Source: Prochlorococcus sp. AG-363-J23
GTDB lineage: Bacteria > Cyanobacteriota > Cyanobacteriia > PCC-6307 > Cyanobiaceae
Length of the DNA stretch: 58,994 nucleotides
Reading direction: 5' to 3'
NCBI GenBank assembly: GCA_003280245.1
Contig: QCFN01000006.1
Coordinates: 1-58,994, forward strand
The stretch's first letter is position 1. Every line of letters starts with the position of its first letter. The notes beneath the pieces were generated by a model. It did not search any database, was not told where the DNA came from, and was given only the letters and a program-made list of their open reading frames with translations. Positions 25,858 through 36,097 of the stretch are shown here, one piece after another. A program made the translations under genes and the position numbers.

Positions 25858-27536
25858 TTACATTTTCGATGTTTTGGGATTCAGCTTGGAAAGTTTTTCG
25901 AGCTTTGAGAATATGGTTTTTTGTCATATCTCTAATCATTTTGCTTTGGTGGGATTCATGTTCGTGGACTTATCTAGGGGGAATTACTTCGGAAAGAAGA
26001 CAGAACCGTCAAAGGTTACGGGCAAAATTTTTAAAGGCTGAATTACTATTGCTTGGCCCTGCTTTTATTAAACTAGGCCAACTTTTATCAGCTCGTCCAG
26101 ATGTATTACCTGCTAATTGGGTAATTGAATTAGCTGACTTACAGGACAATGTTCCACCTTTTAGTTTTGACAAAGTAAAGGTAATTCTTGCTAAGGAACT
26201 TGGTTCTCGATGTACCGAAATTGTTGATATAAAGCAGGCTCCTCTTGGAGCTGCATCTTTAGCACAAGTTCATTGTGCGATTTTAAGAAATGGGCGCAAA
26301 GTGGTTCTTAAAATACAGCGTCCTGGATTGGCGCCGCTGTTTCGACTTGATCTTGAGGTGATGACAAAGGTGGCCGGATTGCTTCAGAGGCATCCGCGGT
26401 GGGGTTTAGGAAGAGATTGGATTGCTATTGCAATTGAATGTAAGCGAGTTCTTTTAAGAGAACTTGATTTCAATTTGGAAGCCCAATATGCAGCCAGATT
26501 TCGTCAACAGTTTTTAAATGAGTCGACGGTTCGTGTACCTTCGGTGATTTGGGAATTAACGACTAGCCAGGTCTTATGTATGGATTATCTACCAGGTATC
26601 AAGATTAATGATCTTGATGGATTGTTGGCTGCTGGTGTGGATCCTGGGAAGGTGGCAGAAATAGGCGCGACTAGTTACTTGCAGCAGCTTGTGAGATTTG
26701 GCTTTTTCCATGCAGACCCACATCCTGGAAACCTTGCTGTATCAGAAGATGGAGCACTTATTTATTACGATTTTGGCATGATGGGTATCGTGTCTGATGC
26801 ATTGCGAAGTCGCCTGGGAAGCATGATAAGGGCTGCCGCAATGAGAGATGCATCTGGACTAGTTAAGGAGTTGCAAGTTGTTGGATTGGTTGCTTCTGAT
26901 GTTGATGTTGGTCCTGTAAGAAGGTTGGTAAGACTGATGTTAAAGGAAGCTTTAACACCACCTTTTAGCGCAAATTTTATTGATAAGTTTTCTGGGGATT
27001 TGTATGAATTGGTTTATGGAGAGCCTTTTCGCTTGCCAGCGGAATTAATTTTTGTTTTGAGGGCATTATCTACTTTTGAGGGAGTTGGTCGTACTCTAGA
27101 TCCAAGTTTTAATTTAATGGCTATAGCACAGCCATACCTTTTGCCACTAATGACTTCTGATTCTTCAAGCCCCAATGATTTTATTAACGAGATTGGGCGA
27201 CAAGTAGGTTTTTTAGGAAGTCGCGCTGCAGCATTGCCTCGAAGATTAGATGAGAATTTAGAACGACTTGAACAAGGCGACCTACAATTGCAAATCCGAA
27301 TGGGCGAATCAGATCGTCAATTTCGTCGTATTGTTACAGCTCAGCAATTACTTTCTCAGTCGGTTCTTTTGGGCTTCTTGAGTCTTGCTGCAGCTTTGCT
27401 AGGTGCTAGCGAAAGACCTAGATGGGTTGTGTTCCCTTTGGTTATTTCTTTGCCAGTGCTATTAGGTTGGTTAAAATTGCAATTTAAGATTGCTAGAGAG
27501 GCTCGTTTAGATAATATTAAAGTCTCTAGTAAATGA
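25854..27536 (+). CDS. ABC1/UbiB-family atypical kinase-like protein
   Basis: The 560-residue protein carries the ABC1K signatures. 'LGPAFIKLGQLLSARPDVLP' holds the KxGQ motif near residues 68-87, 'PLGAASLAQVH' is the modified Ala-rich loop, 'VVLKIQRPG' has the ATP lysine, and 'HADPHPGNL' and 'YYDFGMMG' are the catalytic and metal loops. A hydrophobic stretch lies near the N-terminus (about 19-37) and again near the C-terminus. The family supports quinone, tocopherol or carotenoid metabolism, and cyanobacteria encode several paralogues, so I give no symbol. It starts at TTG 25854 inside the previous gene, or at ATG 25869, and its stop lies three bases from that of eno. Confidence 0.92.
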   Translation: MITFSMFWDSAWKVFRALRIWFFVISLIILLWWDSCSWTYLGGITSERRQNRQRLRAKFLKAELLLLGPAFIKLGQLLSARPDVLPANWVIELADLQDNVPPFSFDKVKVILAKELGSRCTEIVDIKQAPLGAASLAQVHCAILRNGRKVVLKIQRPGLAPLFRLDLEVMTKVAGLLQRHPRWGLGRDWIAIAIECKRVLLRELDFNLEAQYAARFRQQFLNESTVRVPSVIWELTTSQVLCMDYLPGIKINDLDGLLAAGVDPGKVAEIGATSYLQQLVRFGFFHADPHPGNLAVSEDGALIYYDFGMMGIVSDALRSRLGSMIRAAAMRDASGLVKELQVVGLVASDVDVGPVRRLVRLMLKEALTPPFSANFIDKFSGDLYELVYGEPFRLPAELIFVLRALSTFEGVGRTLDPSFNLMAIAQPYLLPLMTSDSSSPNDFINEIGRQVGFLGSRAAALPRRLDENLERLEQGDLQLQIRMGESDRQFRRIVTAQQLLSQSVLLGFLSLAAALLGASERPRWVVFPLVISLPVLLGWLKLQFKIAREARLDNIKVSSK

Positions 27537-27539
27537 CTA

Positions 27540-28838
<1,299 letters not shown>

Positions 28839-28979
28839 TCAATCTTCAATATTATTGAATCTTATGTTTATACCCCCCTCGTTGCGAAGATTTAGTTGTC
28901 ACTCCTGACTTTTCTAGAGCTTTAAATCTATATCGTGGATCAGAATGATCTCAGATTGACCTGTTTTCAACTGATTCAA

Positions 28980-29381
28980 ATGCGGATTCTTCATACAATG
29001 ATCAGGGTTACAGACTTGGAGAGATCTCTTGGCTTTTACCAGGAACTCCTGGGGATGCAGTTGCTACGGAAGAAGGAATACCCATCTGGTCGCTTTACTT
29101 TGGCCTTCTTGGGTTATGGACAAGAGTCAGATACGACAGTGTTGGAGCTGACTCATAACTGGGATACTAATCACTATGATTTAGGAGATGGATATGGACA
29201 TCTTGCTATCGGAGTCCAAGATATATACAGCACTTGTGCAACTATTGCTAAGAGAGGCGGTCGAATAGTGAGAGAGCCAGGTCCTATGAAACATGGCAAA
29301 ACTGTAATTGCCTTTGTTGAAGATCCAGATGGATACAAGATAGAACTTATAGATTTAGATTCACGCTCTTCAGGGAGCTGA
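28980..29381 (+). CDS. gloA: Lactoylglutathione lyase (glyoxalase I)
   Basis: I start at ATG 28980, giving the family's usual 'MRILHTMIRVTDLERSLGFY' and 133 residues; the frame also extends to a GTG at 28935. The expected metal ligands are in place: His5 (MRILH), Glu in 'TTVLELTHNW', His in 'YGHLAIGV' and Glu in 'GYKIELID'. The enzyme turns the methylglyoxal-glutathione adduct into lactoylglutathione. It sits next to eno, its context for a glycolytic by-product. It is followed by clpB2 after a few bases. Confidence 0.93.
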   Translation: MRILHTMIRVTDLERSLGFYQELLGMQLLRKKEYPSGRFTLAFLGYGQESDTTVLELTHNWDTNHYDLGDGYGHLAIGVQDIYSTCATIAKRGGRIVREPGPMKHGKTVIAFVEDPDGYKIELIDLDSRSSGS

Positions 29382-29411
29382 GTCGTGATGTCTCCGAAGG
29401 ACCAGCGATTA

Positions 29412-32168
29412 ATGAAAGGAACACTCACAGCATATCCAGATTATTTTAGTGATGATGCTTGGAATCTTTTGCTGGCTGGCCAGGATATAGCTCGTCAGTG
29501 GCGTCATTCTCGTTTAGATGTTGAGCATTTATTGCAAGTTTTATTTACTGATATTTCTTATCAAGAATTAGTTTCAGCTTTGCCTATTGATATCCAAAAT
29601 CTTTTAGATAATTTGGAATGCTTTTTAGCCGATCAACCAACATCTAGAGCGGAAGAATTGTTTGTAGGAGAAGATCTAGAGAACTTGTTGCAAGAGGCTG
29701 ACCGTTATCGAGGTTTATGGGGCTCTAATTTAATTGAAGTGTCTCATCTTTTAGTCGCATTTGGCAGAGATAGAAGGATAGGAATGGAATTATTTCGGCA
29801 ACTTGGCTTCCCCAGTGAAAGATTAGAAGCGGAGGTAAGGCGTCTTCCTAGCACAAAAAGGCTGATTGATAGTTCACCTGCATCTAGCGTTAAAAAGCAA
29901 GTTAAAAAACGCTCAGAAGAAGCTTTAGAAGAAAAAGATTCTGTTGCTTTGCCTAATAAAGGTTTGGACCCCATTGTTTTAGGAAATCCTTCTCTTCAAA
30001 TAGAAAAAGAACCCAAAGCACTGGAAGCATATGGTCGAGATTTGACTGCTGCAGCTGAATTCGGTGAGCTTGATCCTGTTATAGGTCGTGATCAAGAAAT
30101 TCGAAGAGTTCTAAAGGTTTTATCCCGTCGAAGTAAAAATAATCCTGTACTAATAGGTGCTTCAGGTGTTGGCAAAACTGCTATCGCTGAATTATTAGCT
30201 CAACGAATTATTTCTGGGGAGGTTCCTGATTCCTTAAAGGGTTTGCGTTTAGTAGCTCTTGATCTTGGGGCTTTGATTGCTGGCGCTAAATTTCGTGGTC
30301 AGTTTGAAGAGAGGCTTCGTTCGGTATTGAAGGAGGTCAGTGATCCAGATTCCGCTGTGATTTTGTTTATAGATGAGTTACACACAGTTATCAGTAGTGA
30401 TAGATCAAGCGCAGATGCAGGGAGTCTCTTAAAGCCAGTGTTGGCAAGAGGTGATATTAGATGTATTGCCGCTACTACTCCTGAGAATTATCGACTCACA
30501 GTGGAAAAGGATCAAGCATTAAATCGTCGCTTTCAGCAAGTTTTGATTAAGGAGCCAAGTTTGGAGTTGAGTGTCGAAATTCTTAGAGGGTTGAAGGAGC
30601 GATATGAGCATCATCATGGTGTAAAAATCACTGATGCTGCAATAAAAGCTGCCAATCGACTAGCTGATAGATACATCAGTGACCGTTGTTTGCCTGATAA
30701 GGCAATTGATTTGATTGATGAAGCAGCAGCAGAGCTCAAGATGGATGAAACTACTAAACCTCAAATTGTTGAGGATGCTGAGGCGGATTTGCGTCGACTG
30801 GAATTTGCATTGGTTGATAGTGACCACTTAAAAAAAGAGGAAATTTTGGAACTTCAGTCAGCGCGTGATGAATGTGTGGAGCGTTTAAGTCAATTGAGTG
30901 AGCAATGGCAGAAAGAGAAAGCACAATTGAGTCAATTACGCGAGTTATCAATAGAAGCAAAAAAGCTTCGTATGGCCATAGTTGAGGCAGAAGAGGAGGG
31001 AGATTTAGAAGTCGCAGCAAGGCTTCAATATGACGGTTTACCTACTCTGCAGAAACGGCAAGACGTTTTAGCAGCAGCACTAGCAGTTACTCAAGAGTCA
31101 GGGAAGGCTGTCTTGCGAGAACAAGTAGAGCCAGAGGATATTGCGGATGTTGTAGCTCGGTGGACGGGAATTCCTGTGACAAGACTTTTAGCCGGAGAGC
31201 GTCAGAAGTTGTTGGAACTGGAAACTCATTTAGGAGAGCGTGTGGTTGGTCAATCGGAAGCTGTTGAGGCTGTGTCCGTTGCTATTCGTCGTGCTCGTGC
31301 AGGGATGAAAGATCCCAGGCGACCTGTGGGTTCTTTTTTGTTCTTAGGACCTACAGGTGTTGGTAAGACAGAGCTTGCTAAAGCACTTGCAGCCTCATTG
31401 TTTGATGAGGAGGATGCCCTGGTTAGGTTGGATATGAGTGAATTTATGGAACGCAATGCCGTAGCTCGTTTGCTTGGTGCACCTCCTGGGTATGTTGGAT
31501 ATGAAGAAGGAGGGCAGTTAACTGAGGCAGTTAGACGACGTCCATACGCGGTTTTGTTATTGGATGAATTAGAGAAGGCTCATCCAGATGTTTTTAATAT
31601 TCTTTTGCAGATCCTTGATGATGGTCGCTTAACAGACTCTCAAGGTCGAACCGTAGATTTTTGCCACACAGTCATTGTGATGACAAGTAATCTTGCTAGC
31701 CGTGAAATCCTTGATAAAGCAAAGCTTTCGCAACAAGAAGGTGCCAATGAAGTCGAACTGGAAGAACATCTTGCTCTTCAGGTTGAACAATCTTTAGGTA
31801 AGCATTTTCGGCCTGAATTTTTAAATAGAATTGATGAGGTTATTCGATTTCGGCCTCTTGAGGTATCTGATTTAAAAAAGATTGTTAGATTGCAGTTGTC
31901 AGGCCTTTCTGCATTACTTCAAGAGCAAGGACTCCACTTGGCTGTAGAGGATGAAGTGATCAATACTTTGGCTGATCTCAGTTATGAGCCGGAATATGGT
32001 GCACGACCTTTGCGGCGGGTTTTAAGAAGGAACCTTGAGAATCCTCTTGCAACGGAATTGTTAGAGGAGCGCTTTGATGGAGTTAATTCGGTAACTGTGA
32101 AGAGAGATTTGACTGGTTCTGATAAATTCATCTTTATTCCAGAAATATTAGAAACTGGTATCCGTTAG
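29412..32168 (+). CDS. clpB2: ATP-dependent chaperone ClpB2 (Hsp100)
   Basis: I use ATG 29412, matching the family opening '[20 protein letters not shown]'; upstream ATG 29388 and GTG 29385 are in frame. This gives 918 residues. A Clp N-domain (about 1-150) leads to nucleotide-binding domain 1 with Walker A '[15 protein letters not shown]' (A-S where most have E-P) and '[10 protein letters not shown]', then a coiled-coil middle domain of the ClpB type, and domain 2 with '[16 protein letters not shown]', '[15 protein letters not shown]' and '[12 protein letters not shown]'. It remodels aggregated proteins without a protease partner. Cyanobacterial ClpB2 differs from heat-induced ClpB1. secE begins one base after its stop. 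Confidence 0.93.
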   Translation: MKGTLTAYPDYFSDDAWNLLLAGQDIARQWRHSRLDVEHLLQVLFTDISYQELVSALPIDIQNLLDNLECFLADQPTSRAEELFVGEDLENLLQEADRYRGLWGSNLIEVSHLLVAFGRDRRIGMELFRQLGFPSERLEAEVRRLPSTKRLIDSSPASSVKKQVKKRSEEALEEKDSVALPNKGLDPIVLGNPSLQIEKEPKALEAYGRDLTAAAEFGELDPVIGRDQEIRRVLKVLSRRSKNNPVLIGASGVGKTAIAELLAQRIISGEVPDSLKGLRLVALDLGALIAGAKFRGQFEERLRSVLKEVSDPDSAVILFIDELHTVISSDRSSADAGSLLKPVLARGDIRCIAATTPENYRLTVEKDQALNRRFQQVLIKEPSLELSVEILRGLKERYEHHHGVKITDAAIKAANRLADRYISDRCLPDKAIDLIDEAAAELKMDETTKPQIVEDAEADLRRLEFALVDSDHLKKEEILELQSARDECVERLSQLSEQWQKEKAQLSQLRELSIEAKKLRMAIVEAEEEGDLEVAARLQYDGLPTLQKRQDVLAAALAVTQESGKAVLREQVEPEDIADVVARWTGIPVTRLLAGERQKLLELETHLGERVVGQSEAVEAVSVAIRRARAGMKDPRRPVGSFLFLGPTGVGKTELAKALAASLFDEEDALVRLDMSEFMERNAVARLLGAPPGYVGYEEGGQLTEAVRRRPYAVLLLDELEKAHPDVFNILLQILDDGRLTDSQGRTVDFCHTVIVMTSNLASREILDKAKLSQQEGANEVELEEHLALQVEQSLGKHFRPEFLNRIDEVIRFRPLEVSDLKKIVRLQLSGLSALLQEQGLHLAVEDEVINTLADLSYEPEYGARPLRRVLRRNLENPLATELLEERFDGVNSVTVKRDLTGSDKFIFIPEILETGIR

Positions 32169-32169
32169 T

Positions 32170-32448
32170 GTGTCTAGTGCATTTGCATTGGCTGCCGGTT
32201 TAAACTCTGTGACAAGTCCAAATCCTGAGGAAACCTCATTCTCTGATTCATCAACTGAACCAGATCCACCTAGAAAGACAGGGTTCCTTACTGGAGCTCT
32301 TGATGAGTTGAGATTGGTTGTTTGGCCTAGTCGCCAGCAACTGTTCAGTGAGTCAATTGCTGTCATTCTTATGGTTACACTCTCAGCCGCTGCTATCGCT
32401 GCAGTCAGTAGATTTTATGGTTGGGGTGCATCTCAGATTTTTCGTTGA
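32170..32448 (+). CDS. secE: Preprotein translocase subunit SecE
   Basis: A GTG at 32170, one base after the clpB2 stop, opens a 92-residue protein. The C-terminal half is SecE: 'ALDELRLVVWPSRQQLFSES' (the amphipathic helix with the conserved W-P) and one membrane helix 'AVILMVTLSAAAIAAVSRFY'. The first 40 residues are a polar extension. SecE clamps SecY in the plasma and thylakoid membranes. Its place directly before nusG and rplK is the usual order in bacteria. Confidence 0.93.
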   Translation: MSSAFALAAGLNSVTSPNPEETSFSDSSTEPDPPRKTGFLTGALDELRLVVWPSRQQLFSESIAVILMVTLSAAAIAAVSRFYGWGASQIFR

Positions 32449-32510
32449 TAAGAATATGAAGGGTTATATTCCTCAAACTCAAATTAAATTACTGCCCATC
32501 TCCTAAACCT

Positions 32511-33188
32511 TTGTCCGACATCGATCTCACTTCCAAAGACCTCTCTAAAACAATGGAATTATCTTCTGGCGCTGAAATAACAGAGGTTAGTCCTTCACCT
32601 TCATCAGAGCCTATAGCGAAAACAACTGTTGCCCGGTGGTATGCAGTTCAGGTAGCTTCAAGTTGTGAGAAGAAGGTCAAGGCCACGCTTGAACAAAGAG
32701 CAGTGACTCTTGGAGTGAGTAATAGGATTCTTGAGATTGAGATACCTCAGACACCTGCGGTCAAACTAAAAAAAGATGGCAGCCGTCAATCTACAGAAGA
32801 AAAGGTTTTCCCAGGATATGTCCTAGTGAGAATGGTCCTTGATGAAGACACGATGATGGCAGTTCGTAGTACTCCAAATGTAATTAATTTTGTTGGAGCA
32901 GAAGATCGTCGCGCCACTGGGAAGTCTCGTGGCCATATCAAGCCTCGCCCACTAAGTCGTCAGGAAGTAGATCGAATTTTTAAGCGAGCGGCTGAGAAAA
33001 AGACTGTCGTTAAGCTTGACCTAAGTGAAGGTGATCAAATTCTTGTTACTTCTGGACCTTTTAAAGATTTCCAAGGAGAAGTAATCGAGGTTTCAGGTGA
33101 GAGAAGTAAGTTAAAAGCACTTCTTTCTATATTTGGTAGAGAAACGCCTGTTGAACTTGAGTTTTCTCAAATTAGCAAGCAAAATTGA
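32511..33188 (+). CDS. nusG: Transcription termination/antitermination factor NusG
   Basis: The 225-residue protein has an NGN domain ('RWYAVQVASSCEKKVKATLE', 'FPGYVLVRMVLDEDTMMAVR', 'TPNVINFVGA') and a KOW domain near the end ('LSEGDQILVTSGPFKDFQGE'), matching NusG, which binds RNA polymerase and couples it to Rho or the ribosome. The frame opens with TTG 32511 and about 42 low-complexity residues before the domain; an ATG at 32553 would shorten that tail. I keep the TTG with moderate certainty. Confidence 0.95.
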   Translation: MSDIDLTSKDLSKTMELSSGAEITEVSPSPSSEPIAKTTVARWYAVQVASSCEKKVKATLEQRAVTLGVSNRILEIEIPQTPAVKLKKDGSRQSTEEKVFPGYVLVRMVLDEDTMMAVRSTPNVINFVGAEDRRATGKSRGHIKPRPLSRQEVDRIFKRAAEKKTVVKLDLSEGDQILVTSGPFKDFQGEVIEVSGERSKLKALLSIFGRETPVELEFSQISKQN

Positions 33189-33196
33189 TCGTTTGC

Positions 33197-33223
33197 CGGC
33201 CGTCTCCCTGCGGAGGGCGGCCG
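33197..33223 (+). promoter_or_regulatory. GC-rich stem-loop in the nusG-rplK spacer
   Basis: CGGCCG (33197-33202) pairs with CGGCCG (33218-33223), and TCTCC pairs with GGAGG inside, leaving loop CTGC and one bulged G. No T-run follows, so it is not a classical terminator. A second small stem (GAGAT-ATCTC, about 33231-33245) lies just after. It may be a regulatory leader of the rplK-rplA pair, where ribosomal protein L1 usually controls translation, or an RNA processing site. Confidence 0.5.
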
Positions 33224-33299
33224 TAGAGCTGAGATTTCTCATCTCGCCTAGCCTTACTTTAAGCTCAGGCAATCCGCAGTTGTCCAATTTCGTTCGCCG

Positions 33300-33725
33300 A
33301 TGGCTAAGAAAGTAGTAGCTGTTATCAAGCTCGCCTTGCAAGCTGGTAAAGCAAATCCAGCACCTCCCGTGGGCCCTGCCTTGGGTCAGCACGGGGTAAA
33401 TATCATGGCGTTCTGCAAGGAGTACAACGCTCGAACGCAGGACAAAGCAGGCTTTGTTATCCCTGTTGAAATTTCTGTCTTTGAGGACCGTAGTTTCACC
33501 TTCATCACAAAAACTCCACCGGCTTCAGTTTTAATTACTAAGGCTGCTGGCATTGATAAAGGTTCAGGTGAGTCAGCAAAAGGCAGTGCTGGTTCTATTA
33601 CTCGCTCTCAACTGGAAGAGATTGCCAAGACAAAGCTCCCAGATTTGAATTGTTCAACTATCGACTCTGCTATGAAGGTCATCGAAGGCACTGCTCGAAA
33701 TATGGGCGTTGCAATCAGTGATTGA
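33300..33725 (+). CDS. rplK: 50S ribosomal protein L11
   Basis: The 141-residue protein is full-length L11. '[20 protein letters not shown]' is the thiostrepton-site helix region, '[19 protein letters not shown]' follows, and '[18 protein letters not shown]' and '[16 protein letters not shown]' close the C-terminal rRNA-binding domain. It binds 23S rRNA at the GTPase-associated centre and is needed for RelA/SpoT stringent signalling in many bacteria. The ATG start is unambiguous. Confidence 0.98.
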   Translation: MAKKVVAVIKLALQAGKANPAPPVGPALGQHGVNIMAFCKEYNARTQDKAGFVIPVEISVFEDRSFTFITKTPPASVLITKAAGIDKGSGESAKGSAGSITRSQLEEIAKTKLPDLNCSTIDSAMKVIEGTARNMGVAISD

Positions 33726-33811
33726 TGATCGGCATGATCGTAAAATTATTTTTATCTAAGTTCTTTTGAGGGGGAGGCCTTCTTTTCGGTCGTTTGAACC
33801 CCACTTTTCAT

Positions 33812-34519
33812 ATGCCAAAACTATCCAAACGCTTTGAAAACCTCGTTACAAAAATCGAGGATCGCGCATATTTGCCTTTAGAAGCTATTCAGTTAGTCAA
33901 AGAAACAGCTAATGCGAAGTTTGATGAAACGATCGAAGCGCATGCGCGTTTAGGGATTGATCCAAAGTACACAGATCAGCAATTGCGAACTACAGTTGCT
34001 CTTCCAAATGGAACTGGTCAGTCAATCCGAATAGCTGTGGTTGCCCGAGGGGAGAAGGTTGCCCAGGCAAAGTCTGCTGGTGCTGATCTTTCTGGAGAAG
34101 ATGAACTGATAGATAGCATTAGCAAGGGAGAAATGAATTTTGATCTTTTGATTGCTACTCCTGACATGATGCCAAAAGTGGCCAAACTCGGTCGAGTTTT
34201 AGGCCCACGAGGATTGATGCCCAATCCCAAAGCAGGAACTGTGACTACTGATTTGGACTCTGCAATTAAGGAATTTAAAGCAGGAAAATTGGAATTCAGA
34301 GCTGATCGTGCCGGGATTGTGCATGTTCGTTTTGGTAAAGCCAGTTTTTCTGCAGAGTCGTTGTTAGAAAATCTCAAGATGCTCCAAGAGACTATTGATC
34401 GGAATAAACCAAGCGGTGCTAAGGGAAGATATTGGAAAAGTTTATTTTTAACATCAACTATGGGCCCTTCTGTAGAAGTTGATATCACTGCTTTGCAAGA
34501 AATGCTGCAAGATCAATAA
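33812..34519 (+). CDS. rplA: 50S ribosomal protein L1
   Basis: I start at ATG 33812 ('[11 protein letters not shown]', as in other picocyanobacteria), giving 235 residues; a TTG at 33794 is less likely. Features are '[20 protein letters not shown]', 'TVALPNGTG', and '[17 protein letters not shown]', the RNA-binding L1 signature. L1 forms the stalk near the E site and often represses its own operon by binding the rplK-rplA mRNA. It follows rplK by 86 bases. Confidence 0.97.
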   Translation: MPKLSKRFENLVTKIEDRAYLPLEAIQLVKETANAKFDETIEAHARLGIDPKYTDQQLRTTVALPNGTGQSIRIAVVARGEKVAQAKSAGADLSGEDELIDSISKGEMNFDLLIATPDMMPKVAKLGRVLGPRGLMPNPKAGTVTTDLDSAIKEFKAGKLEFRADRAGIVHVRFGKASFSAESLLENLKMLQETIDRNKPSGAKGRYWKSLFLTSTMGPSVEVDITALQEMLQDQ

Positions 34520-34752
34520 CCCCTTTTGATGTAATCTATTAATGGCGAAAGCCAACGGGCATGTGCCCGGCCAAAGACAGCAGGTCACAGTCAAAATCTG
34601 ATGGCTCTTTTTCATCAGGTTTTTATGTTTAATCCCTGCCTAGGCAAAGTGACGATTACTTCCCATAGGGTTTGATCGGAAGCAGCCTTGTTTCTAACCA
34701 GGAAGGTTTACGGCCGCATGTCCAGCTTGTTCCCTCGATCCGACCAATTACT
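34520..34752 (+). promoter_or_regulatory. rplJ-rplL leader (ribosomal L10 leader-like RNA)
   Basis: The 233-base region before rplJ is non-coding and full of paired elements: CGGGC-atgt-GCCCG (34556-34569), then a stem CTGATG-CATCAG. Long structured leaders bound by L10-(L12)4 precede rplJ in most bacteria (L10 leader). An in-frame open frame continues up to 34672, but rplJ proteins begin at the ATG 34753. Assignment as an L10 leader rests on position and visible stems, not on a covariance match. Confidence 0.55.
34598..34625 (+). terminator. Hairpin with T-run inside the L10 leader
   Basis: CTGATG (34598-34603) pairs with CATCAG (34613-34618) and is followed by GTTTTTAT. It resembles a weak intrinsic terminator or attenuator between rplA and rplJ. 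The stem has only six pairs. Confidence 0.45.
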
Positions 34753-35280
34753 ATGGGCCGTACATTAGAGAACAAGCAACAGATCGTTGAAGAGCTGAAG
34801 GCGCTTTTAGACGATGCCGAAATGGCATTAGTCCTTGATTATCAAGGCCTTTCCATTAAGGAAATGTCCGATTTGCGGGTAAAGCTGCAGGACAGCAATG
34901 GTGTTTGCAAGGTTACTAAAAATACCTTGATGCGCCGTGCAATTGATGGGAAAGATGCCTGGTCAAATCTCGACTCTTTGTTAACAGGAACAAATGCAAT
35001 TGTTTTTGTTAATGGAGATGTTGGTGGTGCAGTTAAAGCTGTACAGACCTTTCAGAAGGAAACAAAGAAATCTAAGACAAAAGGAGGCCTTTTCGAAGGC
35101 AAGCTTTTGTCTGACGATGAGATCAAAGCTATAGGAAATCTTCCAACTAAGGAAGTCCTTATGGCTCAGATTGCAGGCTCTATTAATGCATTAGCGACCA
35201 AAGTTGCAGTTGGTATTAATGAGGTCCCTTCTGGCTTGGCTAGAGCGCTCAATCAACACGCTACTAAAGGCGAAAGTTGA
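34753..35280 (+). CDS. rplJ: 50S ribosomal protein L10
   Basis: The ATG at 34753 gives 175 residues, the usual L10 length; the longer upstream open frame is not part of the gene. L10 links L12 dimers to the ribosome. '[20 protein letters not shown]' and '[17 protein letters not shown]' open the conserved N-terminal rRNA-binding domain, and '[13 protein letters not shown]' follows. The C-terminal helix that carries L12 ends '[11 protein letters not shown]'. rplL follows 43 bases later. Confidence 0.97.
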   Translation: MGRTLENKQQIVEELKALLDDAEMALVLDYQGLSIKEMSDLRVKLQDSNGVCKVTKNTLMRRAIDGKDAWSNLDSLLTGTNAIVFVNGDVGGAVKAVQTFQKETKKSKTKGGLFEGKLLSDDEIKAIGNLPTKEVLMAQIAGSINALATKVAVGINEVPSGLARALNQHATKGES

Positions 35281-35323
35281 AAGGCCTTAAACGATTTTTC
35301 TGATCTGTTGCTGAATTCAAACC

Positions 35324-35719
35324 ATGTCTCAAAAAACTGACGAAATTCTTGAGTCTTTAAAAACTCTTTCCTTACTAGAAGCTTCTGAGCTTGTTAAGCA
35401 AATCGAAGAAGCTTTTGGTGTATCTGCAGCTCCTACGGCAGGTGTGGCTCTTGCAGCACCTGGTGCGGCAGCTGGGGCAGCAGGTGCTGCTGCAGAAGAA
35501 GAAAAAACGGAATTTGATGTTGTCTTAGAGGGCTTTGAAGCTTCGGCAAAAATCAAAGTTCTTAAGGCAGTTCGTGAAGCGACTGGATTAGGTCTTGGTG
35601 ATGCTAAGGCTATGGTTGAAGCTGCTCCGAAGACAATCAAGGAAGGTGCATCTAAGGAAGATGCTGAGGCACTTAAGAAAGCTATTGAAGATGTAGGAGG
35701 GAAAGTTACACTTAAGTAA
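35324..35719 (+). CDS. rplL: 50S ribosomal protein L7/L12
   Basis: The 131-residue stalk protein has an N-terminal dimer domain ('[20 protein letters not shown]'), an Ala/Gly-rich hinge ('[14 protein letters not shown]' near 48-61) and the C-terminal factor-binding domain '[20 protein letters not shown]' with '[18 protein letters not shown]' and a final 'DVGGKVTLK'. It recruits elongation factors. It closes the rplK-rplA-rplJ-rplL cluster and two hairpins follow. Confidence 0.98.
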   Translation: MSQKTDEILESLKTLSLLEASELVKQIEEAFGVSAAPTAGVALAAPGAAAGAAGAAAEEEKTEFDVVLEGFEASAKIKVLKAVREATGLGLGDAKAMVEAAPKTIKEGASKEDAEALKKAIEDVGGKVTLK

Positions 35720-35737
35720 TTTTCTTTCATTATTAGA

Positions 35738-35774
35738 GAGCTGAGAAAGATTATTTTTGTCTTCTTCTCAGCTC
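35738..35774 (+). terminator. Stem-loop after rplL
   Basis: GAGCTGAGAA (35738-35747) pairs with TTCTCAGCTC (35765-35774) around a T-rich loop. No T-run follows directly, so it may be an RNA-stabilising stem rather than a terminator itself. Confidence 0.5.
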
Positions 35775-35804
35775 CTTGATCTTTGATAAATATGCCTGAA
35801 ACAA

Positions 35805-35831
35805 AAAAGCCTCGTCAAAGACGAGGCTTTT
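35805..35831 (+). terminator. Intrinsic terminator of the ribosomal-protein cluster
   Basis: AAAAGCCTCGTC and GACGAGGCTTTT form a perfect 12-bp stem with loop AAA, ending in a T4 run, 86 bases past the rplL stop. This is the clear end of the rplKAJL transcript. Confidence 0.88.
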
Positions 35832-36097
35832 GAGGTGGAAAAAATCAGGAGTCTTTCCTTGTTTCGACCTTGAGTTTTTCCGCACCCCTCACACATCAAT
35901 AATTGTATAGAAATTTCCACTAGATTTTAGTATAAAGGTGTAGGTAGTTTAACTGTCCTATCTGGTATTGGAGAAAGCTTTGACGGCTTTTAGGGTTCGC
36001 GCGGTATTGCAGTGTTTCCTTGGACTCCCTTTAAGTTTTTTCAGAATGAATCCGTTCAGTTGTTTGAGTATATGTCTGTTTTTGTAGGATTTTGTTG
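35832..36097. other. Promoter region of rnhA-pyrD
   Basis: Together with the terminators, about 380 bases separate rplL from rnhA. The part after the terminator has no coding frame. It contains a TAGTATAAAGG stretch (about 35929) that could be a -10 region. Confidence 0.4.

Noticed and set aside
34018-34488. Long antisense open frame (156 codons) inside rplA.
   Set aside because: It is a shadow of the strongly conserved L1 frame; the translation has no domain pattern and is rich in Ser/Pro/Leu, as mirror frames usually are.
34672-34752. N-terminal extension of rplJ into the leader.
   Set aside because: L10 proteins start at the 'MGRTLENK' position and the extension lies in the structured leader region.
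35329-35730. Open frame of 133 codons opposite rplL.
   Set aside because: Mirror of the Ala/Gly-rich L7/L12 coding sequence; low-complexity translation and no start signal.
35884-35894. ACCCCTCACAC resembles the conserved single-stranded motif of the cyanobacterial small RNA Yfr1 (ACTCCTCACAC).
   Set aside because: One mismatch, no flanking stem-loops and no following terminator; position upstream of rnhA does not match the known Yfr1 locus.
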